Below, piece by piece: positions 22,333 to 32,922 of a stretch of DNA of 64,000 nt. Position numbers and translations under genes: made by a program. Under the pieces are notes generated by a model, which was not told where the DNA came from, made no database searches, and was given only the letters and a program-made list of their open reading frames with translations. Origin of the DNA: Planococcus citri (Eukaryota > Arthropoda > Insecta > Hemiptera > Pseudococcidae); contig NC_088678.1 in assembly GCF_950023065.1 (NCBI RefSeq), positions 32,850,580 to 32,914,579 on the forward strand. Direction: 5' to 3'. Numbering within the stretch: the first letter of the stretch is position 1; every line of letters begins with the position of its first letter.

Positions 22333-25087
22333 ATGATTCGATTTACTGGCTTGGTTAAAGAAGTAAGTATAATGTTACATTCGTACGTACCTATTTATAT
22401 TTTTATATGGGCCATTCCACGTCAATTTGATCAAGAAGTGGTGGGGGGGGGGTTGGCGATTTTTTTGAAATTTTTCCTGTGGAAAGACCTGGCGCAAATC
22501 GCAGCTCTCTAGGCGTTTTTTAAAAGGCTGCTAGGGGGTGTCAAAGTTTTCAGTGGACTTAAAGTAAGTATCATCCACTTCAGCAGTGGATCACTCGATA
22601 GCCGCGATACCTACCAAAATGGAACTTTTTTCCAATAGTTAGGGGGTTTAAAAGGCTTTTTGGTGATATCATAAAAGTCAGTGTTGCCACTTTTTTCGTG
22701 CAAAAAATTAGCTTGAAAAGTTTCAAAACGTAATTTTCATTTAGTTCCGACTCTCAAAAATTCTGAAAAAATTTAGAAAATATTTTACGGGCAACTTTTT
22801 AAACTGAACAACATAAATTGAAAATTGGAATGGCTTTATTTCGTAAACTTGATTTTAAAAAATTGAAAGTTTTCGAAAAAATGCGATTTTTTGATTTAAA
22901 ACATTAAAAAAAGTTTTGATTGATGAAGTTGACCCATTTGACCCCTGTTTTTACGTATCCATTGAAAAAGTTGAAAATCCCCTTTCACTCGATGAAATGA
23001 ACTCATCACAAAAAAATCAAAATTCAAAAAAATTCAATTTTCAATTTCAAACATAAAAAAAAGTTCAAATTAATTCATTTATCAACTTTTTCATGAAATA
23101 TGTCAGAAAGAGGTCAAAATAAGGCAACTCAATAATAATGTAAACTTTTTTAATGTTTGGAATTGAAAATTGATTTTTTTTAAAAAAAGTTCCATTTTGG
23201 TAGGTATTGCGGTTATCGAGTAATCCACTGCTGAAATGAATGATCCATATTTTAAGTTCACTGAAAACATTGACAACCCCCTAGCAGCATTCAAAAAAGG
23301 GCTAGAGGGCTGCGATTTGCGTCATTGATTATTCCTTCAGAAGATCTTTCCACTGGAAAAATTTTAAAAAATTCGCCGACCTCCCCCCCCAATCACTTCT
23401 TGGTCGAATTGACATGGAATGGCCCTCATGTACATATATGTACCGATCAATCAGGAATTCAGGAATAACTAGGGACCTACCTGATTTTTCTAAATAGATT
23501 ACCGTGCAAATTCATGTTCACAGGTGTTTTACACATTCATCGTTTATCAAGTGTTCATATCGATCGGAATTGGAAGGAGCTACGTAGTATTTCTATTTCA
23601 CCAATTGGATCTTCCCAATTCTCAGATCATTATTAATGATGAACAAAAATCTCGAATCGGTAGCATTTCTATTATTTTCGATTCTTCTCGTTTATTTTTG
23701 CTAATGCACTAAGTAAATCTTTCTTACGTATCCGTTCAACAGCAAGCTCGATAGGAATTTTATCTCCGTTAGGATGTATTTTTTCTGGCGTTTTAATGGA
23801 CTTTTGCGGAAGAAGACTGTTCTTCTTCGTAACATTCATATCGCAAATCATTTCGTGGGTTATGATAGCTTTGGCGAGAAACTACGATATGCTGCTTAAT
23901 GGGATGATCATTCAAGGAATCAATCTGGGTTTGTAATATTAACACAGAATTTGTAGACCTACGTATATTCAAATTGAATATTCAGACAAATCATGCAATT
24001 CATTCGTAGGTATTTAAATCATTATCAACAACTCATTCAAATTTCAGGAATGGGCTACATTGGTAGCATTTACATACCTGAAATCGTACTACCATCACGG
24101 CGACGAGCTTTTCTGGCAATTCTAAGCATTTCCTTCAATCTAGGTGTAACAATATGCAACACATTGATGTATTTCGTTCCGTGGAACATTGCAGCCTGGA
24201 TTTACGCAACATATTCGTTAATTTGCATGTTTTCTATGCTACTTCTATCCGAATCTCCGGTATGGCTTTACACCAAAGGAGAGAAAGAGACCGCCATTCA
24301 AACACTCTGCTCACTCAGATGCTCAAATGTAGACACCATCCAACACGAAATCGACGATTTGGAGAAATCCAGTCATCTGAAATCCAAGACTTCGACATTT
24401 ACAGGGTTACTGAAAAATATTCTAGGTGCTTGGAAACCGTCACTTATCGCAATTAGTTTACAAGCTCTGTTTCAAATGACAGGCTACATGATGCTATTTG
24501 GATACACGATTGCATTTTTCGACCAATTAAGAGTACCAATTGATAGTTCGAAATTTGCTGTTACGTATTCGATGGCTGGTATCATTGGTTCTGTATGTGC
24601 GCCTTTTTTTATGCAAAACATGAACCGCCGAACTCAAATGTTCTCATGTGCATTCGTTATGGCAATATGTATCATTGTGGTAGGAATCTACGAAGGAATT
24701 TTTTACAATCGAAGTGATAAAATGTATCCGTACATTGTATCGCTGGCATTGTACGTATACGCGTTAGTTGGTAACGCAGGTGTGTTGCCTATTGTGAACT
24801 CAATAGGTGCTGAAATATATCCTAGCGAAGTTCGAGGCATTATGAACGGAATCTTTGGCATGGCTTGGTATATTTCGCTATCTGTTATTTTGAAATTATA
24901 CCCTACGTTAATGAATATTCTAGATATAAGGATAATTTTATGGTATTCTGCTGGATTTTGCGTGGCCATCGTCTTATTTGGTATATTCATTTTGCCTGAA
25001 ACCAAAGGTAAAACGTTAAATCAGGTGCAGCAGCAGTACTTTCAAAAAAATAGAAAAAATTTCAAAAATGAAAACGCAGAATTATGA
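22333..25087 (+). CDS. Tret1-like MFS sugar transporter (copy F)
   Basis: Exons 22333-22362 (30 nt), 23524-23659, 23743-23928 and 24048-25087, 1392 nt, 463 aa. Intron 1 is 1161 bp because it holds an inverted-repeat element (22409-23425); introns 2 and 3 are 83 and 119 bp, the third with a weak donor GTTTGT. It is a sugar-porter MFS protein with helix 1 in exon 2, PETKG and a lysine-rich tail. It is more divergent at family marks than its neighbours: CGRR instead of FGRK in the loop 2-3, R-R-A instead of R-G-A at helix 4, SESPVWL instead of PESPxWL, QMTGY in helix 7 and GVLPIVN in place of GPGPIPW. All frames are open. The function may differ from that of neighbouring copies; the substrate cannot be inferred. 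Confidence 0.88.
22409..23425. mobile_element. Long-inverted-repeat non-autonomous DNA element, copy 2, in intron 1 of F
   Basis: GGGCCATTCCACGTCAATT at the left end is mirrored at the right end by AATTGACATGGAATGGCCC. Arms pair over several hundred bases and the interior matches the element at 6329-7386. No transposase frame. The paralogous intron start near 27344-27440 lacks it, so it inserted after that promoter segment was duplicated. No clear target duplication is visible. Confidence 0.75.
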
Positions 25088-27134
25088 AAATACAAGCTCC
25101 AAGTTATGATAGCAAATTTTTTAGTCACAGAATTATTCTGTTCCATTATAGTTTTAGACTATACCCTAAGGAATTTAATAAATTTCTGATTCAATATCAA
25201 AGTATGGCAGGTATTTCAAAAACTTTTATTTCGAGATCATAATTTGAGTTCAACTCTGTACTCGACAATTTTCTAAATTTGAAATGAATAAATTAAAAAG
25301 TTTTGGTTGTGATAGGATAGGCCACATAATTCAACAGCCAGTAAAATGTTACAATAAGAACCTAATTTTAAAAACTATTTCATGGAAAATAATTTTTTTG
25401 GGAAATTACTGGTAATGTCTTGGTAAATTACTGGTTATTTCTTGGTAAATTACGCGTTATTTCTTGGTAAATTACTGGTTATTTCTTGGTAAATTACTGG
25501 TTATTTCTTGGTAAATTACCGGTAATTTTCAGGTAAGTAACTGGTGATTCTTAAGTAAATAACTGGTGATTTTCAAGTAAATAACTGGTAATTTTCAAGT
25601 AAATAACTGGTGATTTTCAAGTAAATAACTGGTAATTTTCAAGTAAATAACTGGTAATTTTCAAGTAAATTACTGGTAATTTTCAAGTATATTACTGGTA
25701 ATTTTCAAGTAAATTACTGGTAATTTTCAAGTAAATTACTGGTAATTTTCAAGTAAATTACTGGTAATTTTCAAGTAAATTACTGGTAATTTTCAAGTAA
25801 ATTACTGGTAATTTTCAAGTAAATTACTGGTAATTTTCAAGTAAATTACTGGTAATTTTCAAGTAAATTACTGGTAATTTTCAAGTAAATTACTGGTAAT
25901 TTTCAAGTAAATTACTGGTAATTTTCAAGTAAATTACTGGCAATTTTCAAGTAAATTACTGGTAATTTTCAAGTAAATTACTGGTAATTTTCAAGTAAAT
26001 TACTGGTAATTTTCAAGTAAATTACTGGCAATTTTTAGGTAAATTACTGGCAACTTTTTGGCAAACTACTAGTAAATCCAAGTTAATGTTATCCGTCAGT
26101 TCGTCTCGTTGTCCAAAGGGTTAAAAAACTTGAAAACATCTGATAAGTGCTTGCCTATCTTTGTAGATTTCTTGGAATTAGCGATAATGACCAAGAAAGT
26201 GGGAAGTACCGTTGCGTCCAAAAATATTCCCCCACTTCAGAAATGATGTGTTTTACGTTACCTAGTATATATATTTAATTAATAGGCTACGAAATACTTG
26301 CTTATTTGAGAAGAAAATATTTTCACACAAATTCAATTTTAAATGAGTAGAGTAAGTAATTTGAAAATTTTTAGCCGCTCAGTAGAACACTAAACATGCA
26401 TTAAACTTTGACGGAAATGACCTCGGTTGACTTTAAAATCTCAAATATTATACTTCCTTTGAAACTGAGCCATTTCACCCAGAACAGGTTGGGCCGAGGT
26501 TGGAACGAAAACCCCACGATTTCATGAATTGTCCCCTTCTTTGAAGGACATCTTCTGCGTTAAAAAATGTTCTGAGTGACTTCCAGCTTAAATAAGTAAA
26601 TGCTTCCACTGAATTTGGTCAAAAATCTACGATTTTTTTCTTATCAAGTTTGATTCTGAGTATTTATAAAATAATAATGAGTTGACTTCTTTTTCAAACT
26701 ACCTATTCAATTGTTTTACCAAAACAATTTTTACGATTTCACTCACTATTCTAAAGCAGTAAACAGATGGGTGAATTGAAATCAAGTGCGAAGCATCTTT
26801 GCTCTGATCGTTGAAAATTGAATAAAAATGTATGTAATAAAATAATGCACAGGGAAGTTAAAGTATTTTTTACAGGTAGGTATGTCAAAAGCTCATGAAA
26901 ATTTCAATCCAAACAATCAAAATAATTTCTATTGGTACATATCTTTAATATGCCAGTCATTTTTTTACGCTGTAAAGGTATTCATTTTAAGTACCCAGGT
27001 GCAGGTATACGTCGTTTATCACTTCTTATCTAACTCACCGGAACAGAATTGCGATTGATTAAAATTTTATTTCATTTAGATTCTATTTTTAGAACTGACA
27101 CAATCAATAGAGTGAGAAAATTGGAATAGGCACG
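25088..27134. other. Intergenic spacer between copy F and the orphan first exon
   Basis: Contains the 22-bp minisatellite at 25403-26075. The rest is AT-rich without a recognisable gene. From about 26880 it is a diverged duplicate of 21790 onward. Confidence 0.6.
25403..26075. repeat. Minisatellite with 22-bp unit, about 30 copies
   Basis: Tandem units of the form TTACTGGTAATTTTCAAGTA plus AA. The central copies (about 25650-26030) are nearly identical, while the left edge has variants with TTATTTCTTGG in place of TAATTTTCAAG and the right edge decays to CAACTTTTTGG. This gradient is typical of unequal exchange homogenising the centre of an array. There are no unique spacers, so it is not a CRISPR-like array. 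Confidence 0.9.
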
Positions 27135-27143
27135 TATAAGATA
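27135..27143 (+). promoter_or_regulatory. Partial GATA box (ATAAGATAA) before the orphan first exon
   Basis: It is the counterpart of the box at 22131-22140, 179 bp before the orphan start codon. The first G is lost (GTATAAGATAA), leaving the second GATAA core intact. Confidence 0.45.
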
Positions 27144-27313
27144 AAACGTATTCCATCTACACTAATGCATGTGTAGGTTGAGTAACCCGTACCTTCCTAA
27201 TTAAGCTGCATGATAAGTAATTTGAAAAAAACTTGGAAAGATTTGAATATTTAGTAACTTATACTCATACGTACCCCGTGTTGTTTGAATTGATGGCTGC
27301 TACGATTTAAAAT

Positions 27314-27343
27314 ATGATTCGATCTAATGGCTTGGTTAGCGAA
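27314..27343 (+). pseudogene. Orphan first exon duplicated from copy F
   Basis: Ten codons (start MIRSNGLV, ending in Glu) with the consensus donor GTAAGT, matching F exon 1 (22333-22362) apart from three amino-acid changes. The surrounding segment, about 26880-27440, repeats about 21790-22408 plus 23426-23475, including the short upstream frame. No exon 2 to 4 of its own follows; the next exons belong to copy G. It may be a dead remnant, or an alternative first exon for G, because the phase is right for exon 2 at 31381. Confidence 0.65.
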
Positions 27344-29484
27344 GTAAGTAATGCTAAATTCGTAATTCTTACGTAGATATAATTTATATTATGATGTAAT
27401 AAAGGTACCGATCAATCACAAATTCAGGAATCAGTGTGCTTCTGAATGCTCCGCAACAGCTTAAAATCGTCACAATTCATTTTGCGAAGTCAAAAATGAA
27501 TCCCAACTTAAATTGATATGTACATATTTTTGGAAGCCTCAGAAATTGAAGGGCGGTTTTCCAAAAAAGCGATAAAAGTCAAAAATTATGATTTTGAGAT
27601 AAATGATGTTTTTAGTGCCCATTCCAAGGCGCGATGCACTTGGAGTATGCCACCTATCCTGCATGTTGTATTGGATCTACCTCAACACGTACATGTTGGT
27701 TTTGTGGTGTAACTCAAGTTTGCAGCGCTTCTGCGGCAGAAAAAGTAAACTGACTTATCGCCTTTTGGAAAAACGATTTTTCATGTTTTCATTTATATGA
27801 TAGAACCAGTGTTGCAAATCGATGTAAGTCAACTCTAATTCACAATACAAAAGTATATGGCCAAAAAAATTGATTACAAAAAATTTTACCTGTATTTTAA
27901 ACAAAAATTAAGTACCTATTACAATACTATAAATTGAAAAAAAAGATTTTTGATTTTAAAAAAAATCTTACCACTATTTCGACAATAAATTTATGAAAAA
28001 AAATTTTTGATTGAAAAAAAAATTTTTTTACCTCCATTTTGGCGATATCAATTGACAAAAATTAAATATTTATCTACAGCACTATCATTAAAAAAAAATT
28101 TATCTGCATTTTGGCAATAAAATAAAAACGAAAATATAGTACATATTACAGTACTATCTATTAAAAAAACCATATTCGCAGCTCTATTTTGGCTATAAAA
28201 GTAACGAAAACGAAGTAATCATGACTTATTGAGTTTTGGAAAAACGATTGCAATCCGCAACTTACAGAAAAGCTGGATTGTGCGTAGATAAATAGGTATT
28301 TTGGGTAGGTTAGGCATTAACTAGGTGAGATACGACCTATAGAACACAATGGCGTGAAAAACTCAATTTTCAAAAAAATTGACTTATCCACTTTTGGAAA
28401 ACCGCCCTTCAATTATTTTCAGAGAACGTGATTCTTAAAATCTCTTAAGAGCAAACAAAGTGATGATCTGAAGAAATATTTAACAGTCATTCGAATGGAT
28501 CGGTTTTCCTGAAAAATTATATAGCAACGACTGCTGCGAATAATTTCATATTTGAAAACATAATCAGCAATATTATAACAACTGTGATATTATTGCGAAT
28601 AATTCCTCGAACGTCAGCGATTTAGGAGACCGGAGTAGCACATGGTTAAATTGTTTACGAAAACAAAGCAGTGAACAATCTAAAAATTCGATTAGGCATA
28701 ATGCTCATTATGGCTGATGCAAATAGGTAGGAGTTTGCTAGATCTATTTATACCATACACATAAGTATGAAAAGTACACTGCACACCAGTATGACCTGTT
28801 GTTTATTTAACAACAAGTGCAAATTACGTAAGTTTTCAACCGATCAGTAAAACCCTAAAAGTAATTTTAATCTTGGATTTTGACGACAAAATACTATTTT
28901 TTGGAACCCTCGCCAGTTTTTCCAAAACAAATTGAGTAAAGGCTGTAGGCGAATAACCGCGATTTTTTCAAAAATGCCTTCATTGAGAGCCAACATCTAA
29001 CCCTCCACATGTCTCTTTCAACTCAAATTTAAAATACCTATCCATCTTAATTCGAAAGCCTCCAATATTTCGTTTTTTGTGATCCGCCATTATATCTATA
29101 CCCACACGTAGATACCTGTATTGAGTGATACATTTTTGGTCCCTCCAAGTACTTTTATGACGAAATGTCAGCTAAATTATTGTCTACATTTTAAAAATTT
29201 TGCGTAGGAATAAAACGCATTGAAAGCTAAAAATGTGCAATTTACCTAATTAAAATCACGTAACACACATTGATTTTTTTCTTTAATTTTTCAATGCATC
29301 GATTTGTCTGATTAACTTCTACTTTTCTCAGCCATGTAGATACCAGATGATTAAGTAAATATGTAATACAAATACCTAGTCTCGTGCTTACACGATTTTT
29401 CTTTGAAGTCAAGTCGGTAACATTAATTTCAATTACAGTCGCGACATAAGTTGGGCTACGTTTATTTCATTATCGCTCTCAATT
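27344..29484. other. Intergenic spacer between the orphan exon and copy G
   Basis: Holds an inverted-repeat element at 27545-28413 and otherwise AT-rich sequence. The open frames around 27518-27800 fall inside that element and are not supported as genes. Confidence 0.55.
27545..28413. mobile_element. Inverted-repeat non-autonomous element
   Basis: The left end ATTGAAGGGCGGTTTTCC is mirrored exactly at 28396-28413 (GGAAAACCGCCCTTCAAT). The subterminal GCGATAAAAGTC and GACTTATCCAC words also pair. It is 869 bp with an AT-rich interior and no transposase frame. Family unknown. Confidence 0.7.
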
Positions 29485-29494
29485 GATAAGATAA
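29485..29494 (+). promoter_or_regulatory. GATAAGATAA box upstream of copy G
   Basis: Perfect copy of the array-wide motif, 117 bp before the G start codon. Confidence 0.6.
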
Positions 29495-29601
29495 AAATTT
29501 ATAACAAAAAAAATCATAAATAACTACACTTACAAGAAAAAATCGTAAACGAAGTATTATTTAGTGCTCGTAATCGATTAAATATACATACAAAAAACAT
29601 C

Positions 29602-32600
29602 ATGAAGTTCGGATTTCACGTGACTGGTGTGGTTAAAGAAGTAAGTAGTAGGCTATCAAATAATTTAAACGTCATTAGATTAATAATCTGTCGGATGTAG
29701 ATACTGTCTCCAATTTTCCAAAACTGCTGGATTCAATTAAAAATATCCAGTTCATTTATTTCCAGTTTAATTTAAACGATGATAGCTGAGTGACCTTTCT
29801 ATAGCTGGCCAGTACCCACGATCTTTTCTACTTTTTATGATTACTTGATTAGGTACAAACATTATTCAATTTGAATTTTTCAACTTCTGCTGAAATGAAT
29901 ATCTCAAAAATGAAGTCCAACGATTAAATTATGTTGAACTGATTTTTTTTTTTTTTTTTTTTTTTTTGTAGAATCATTGTTTTCTTTAAAAATCTATGAA
30001 TGTTGTTTTCAATTTCCTCATCGACTTACTTCTACTCTTCTGAACATTTTTTCGCATAAATTTGTAAACTTATCTGCTCATTTCTGTAAAAATCACCTCC
30101 CATTTGGGGCTCTCCCCAATTTTCACGAGAATTGCTCTTTATGGATGTCTTCATCCCTTCTATATCCACATTTTGATGGGAAAAACCCTTGCAAAGAAGT
30201 TTATTTCAGAGAAAATTCCTTAAAATAAGTAGCTTAGCTTGGGTAGAAACTTGAATAGAAATTTTCGTTTTCTGATTTCATTCTTTGCCCCATAGAAAAG
30301 GATTCATTTTCGAGATTGAATCGTTCCCCCCTCTTTCTAGTCATATTAAAAGAAAGAATATTTTGTATGCCTGATCTATTTTTAATGATAGGTATTTACG
30401 AGTATTTCAGAGCAACAAAGCTGCTCCGTTCTACGAAAAAATGTAAATCATAGGTAGGTACTTGAAGATTCTGATATTTTTTTTCTGAAAAAAATATATG
30501 TATAATATAAATAAGTAAGTAGGTATGAAGATGATTTTTTTCACTCATACTAAAGAAGATATTTAAAAAACGTTGGTGAAAATATAACGTAAGTAATTTG
30601 GAAAAAAGATTCCCAAAGTTGCAGCTCATCAAATCAAACGATTCCAAACCTTGGCACATCATCTAAGAAATATCACATTTGCCCCCCCCTCCTCCTCACC
30701 ACAAAAACTAAAACTTACAGAAAATTGTCAAATTCTCCAATTTTTAAAGAAATGATCACATACCTACTTATAAAAGACAGAAATCTAAGATAAATTCAAA
30801 TAAACCGTTTTTGAAACTCTCTCGATTGATTTAGACACAAATTTTTAAAATCTGTTTTCATTTTTTCAAATTCATCCTTCATGAATGTATTGACTTCTTG
30901 AATTAACAACTGATGATTTTCAATAATAATTTAGAACCCCCAGCAGATCATTCTATTCATTTTTTTCGAATATAGTCACCCAAATGGTCGATTCAGAGGT
31001 CAAGAATTTTATATACCTATACTTACTAAATCTCAATTACAGCTTTCTAACTCGATTTCATCAAATTATAAGGTAGGCTACTTCTCTAGGTCGAATTTGA
31101 AATTCAAAAAATTCTTAAAGAATTGAAAATGACATTTATTTGCACCTGAAGTTTGCCTTGAGTGTGAATTTTTGGATGCTGTTTCAATTTAGGTACGTAT
31201 CATTGTAGGTACCTACTTCGGACCTCCCGTGTTGGGGTCGAAAGTGTGAAATTTCCTTACGTACACTTACCTACCTACAACATATAAAATATTTGTTCTT
31301 GGGTACAAAAGATGACAAATGAATATTTTTAATGAGTCAATAAAAGCATAATTAAATAATTGGTTATTATATGTTTGCAGGTGGTTTACACAATCATAGT
31401 GCTTCCAGTTTATTTATTTATAGGAATTTCTGGAAGTTACGTGGTGTTTTTGTTACCTCAATTGGATCTTCCAGGCTCTAATATTCATCTTAATGACGAT
31501 CAAAAGTCATGGATTGGTAACTTCCTTTTTTTTCATGAAAAAAAATAAAAAATGATCCAACATCTAGATAACGTTTTCTTTTTTTCTGCAGCGAGCTCAA
31601 TACAACTGTTATCCTATTTTGGCTGTCTTTTCTCCGGAACAATCCAGGACTTATTTGGAAGAAAAGTGTACTTCTTCCTTGTATTCATACCTCAAATAAT
31701 TTCATGGATTGTTGTGGCTTTAGCGACCAACTACGATACAATGCTTTGGGGAATGGTTATCCAAGGAATTAGCTTAGGTTATATAAATAAAATTCACATA
31801 CTCGTCCTTTCTTCTCCTTCCATCTAAATGTAACTAACACAACAATTTCTTCCAGGAATGAGTTTCACTGCAAGTACCTACTTATCAGAAATCGCTCTAA
31901 CAGCGCACAGAGGAGCTATTCTAGGTTCCTTACCAATAACTTACAATTTGGGTGCAATGGTATGCAACTCATTGATGTACTACGTTTCATGGAACATCGC
32001 AGCGTGGATCTTTGCAATCACTTCGGCGATGTCAATGTTTCTCTTGTTATTTATACCTGAATCTCCAATATGGTTGTACAATAAGGGTAAAAAAGAGCGC
32101 GCCATTCGAACTCTTTGCTCGCTTCGCGTCTCAGACATTCATAAAGTACAAGGCGAAATAGACGATATGCAAAAATCCATCGACGGCAAACCGAAACTTA
32201 CCTTAACGAGAGTTTTAATAGAAATTCTGAAAAGTTGGAAACCTCTTCTTATTGTAGTTGTTTTACAATCCCTAATGCAAAACACCGGTTATACGATATT
32301 ATTCAGCTATACAATTCTGGTCTTCGAACGATTACAACTACCAAGCCTAGAGGGAGGCAAATTCGCCATCGTTTTCGCCTTGTCTGGTGTCATTGGTTCG
32401 ATATGTACGCCTTTTTTGATGTACAAATTGACTCGTAAGACTCAATTGATACTATCATCGCTCGTTATGGCAATATGTATAATCGCAGTTGTAGTATACG
32501 AGGAAATTTTCCTCCACGCGAGTAATAAGCCGTTTCCATACGTCGTACCTGCAGCACTGTATGTGTTTTCATTCGCTTGTAACGCTGGTGCAATGCCAAT

Positions 32601-32922
32601 AGCGTACACAATCGGAGCTGAAATTTTCCCAGGTGAAGTTCGAGGAACAATCAACGGAATTTTTGGAGTTATATGGCATATAAATTGGACCCTTATTGTG
32701 AAATTTTATCCCATGGTGGTTAATATTTTCGGTATAAAAATAATTCTATGGGCTTGCGCTGTGTTTTGTCTGACTATCATCTTATTTGGTATATGGTTCT
32801 TACCGGAAACCAAAGGTAAGACATTGAATCAAGTACAAGAGCAATATTTTAAAAGTAAGAAGAAAACAAATCCGGATAATGTTGATTCTGGCCATTCTCT
32901 TAGGCGTGATGTGAACCTTTAA
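29602..32922 (+). CDS. Tret1-like MFS sugar transporter (copy G)
   Basis: Exons 29602-29640, 31381-31516, 31592-31777 and 31856-32922, 1428 nt, 475 aa. Intron 1 is 1740 bp, introns 2 and 3 are 75 and 78 bp; the donor of intron 3 (GTTATA) is weak, but the 186-nt exon length supports it. It is a sugar-porter MFS protein with FGRK in loop 2-3, HRGA at helix 4, PESPIWL, QNTGY in helix 7, EIFPGEVRG, PETKG, and the longest C-terminal tail of the standard copies. The helix 10 motif reads GAMPIAY. One codon is inserted near the end of helix 7-8 compared with other copies (SLEGGKF where others have DSSKF). The stop codon overlaps AATAAA, a possible polyadenylation signal. Intact; substrate unknown. 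Confidence 0.9.
29641..31380 (+). other. Intron 1 of copy G
   Basis: 1.74 kb AT-rich intron with a long T-run at about 29942-29967. No nested gene or clear transposon end was recognised. The open frame at 29977-30228 has no recognisable similarity. Confidence 0.6.

Noticed and set aside
25403..26075. Regularly spaced repeat that superficially resembles a CRISPR array
   Set aside because: Units are directly contiguous with no unique spacers, there are no cas genes, and the host is a eukaryote. It is a minisatellite.
29977..30228. 83-codon frame in intron 1 of G
   Set aside because: No similarity, no splice support and a T-run directly before it; treated as chance.
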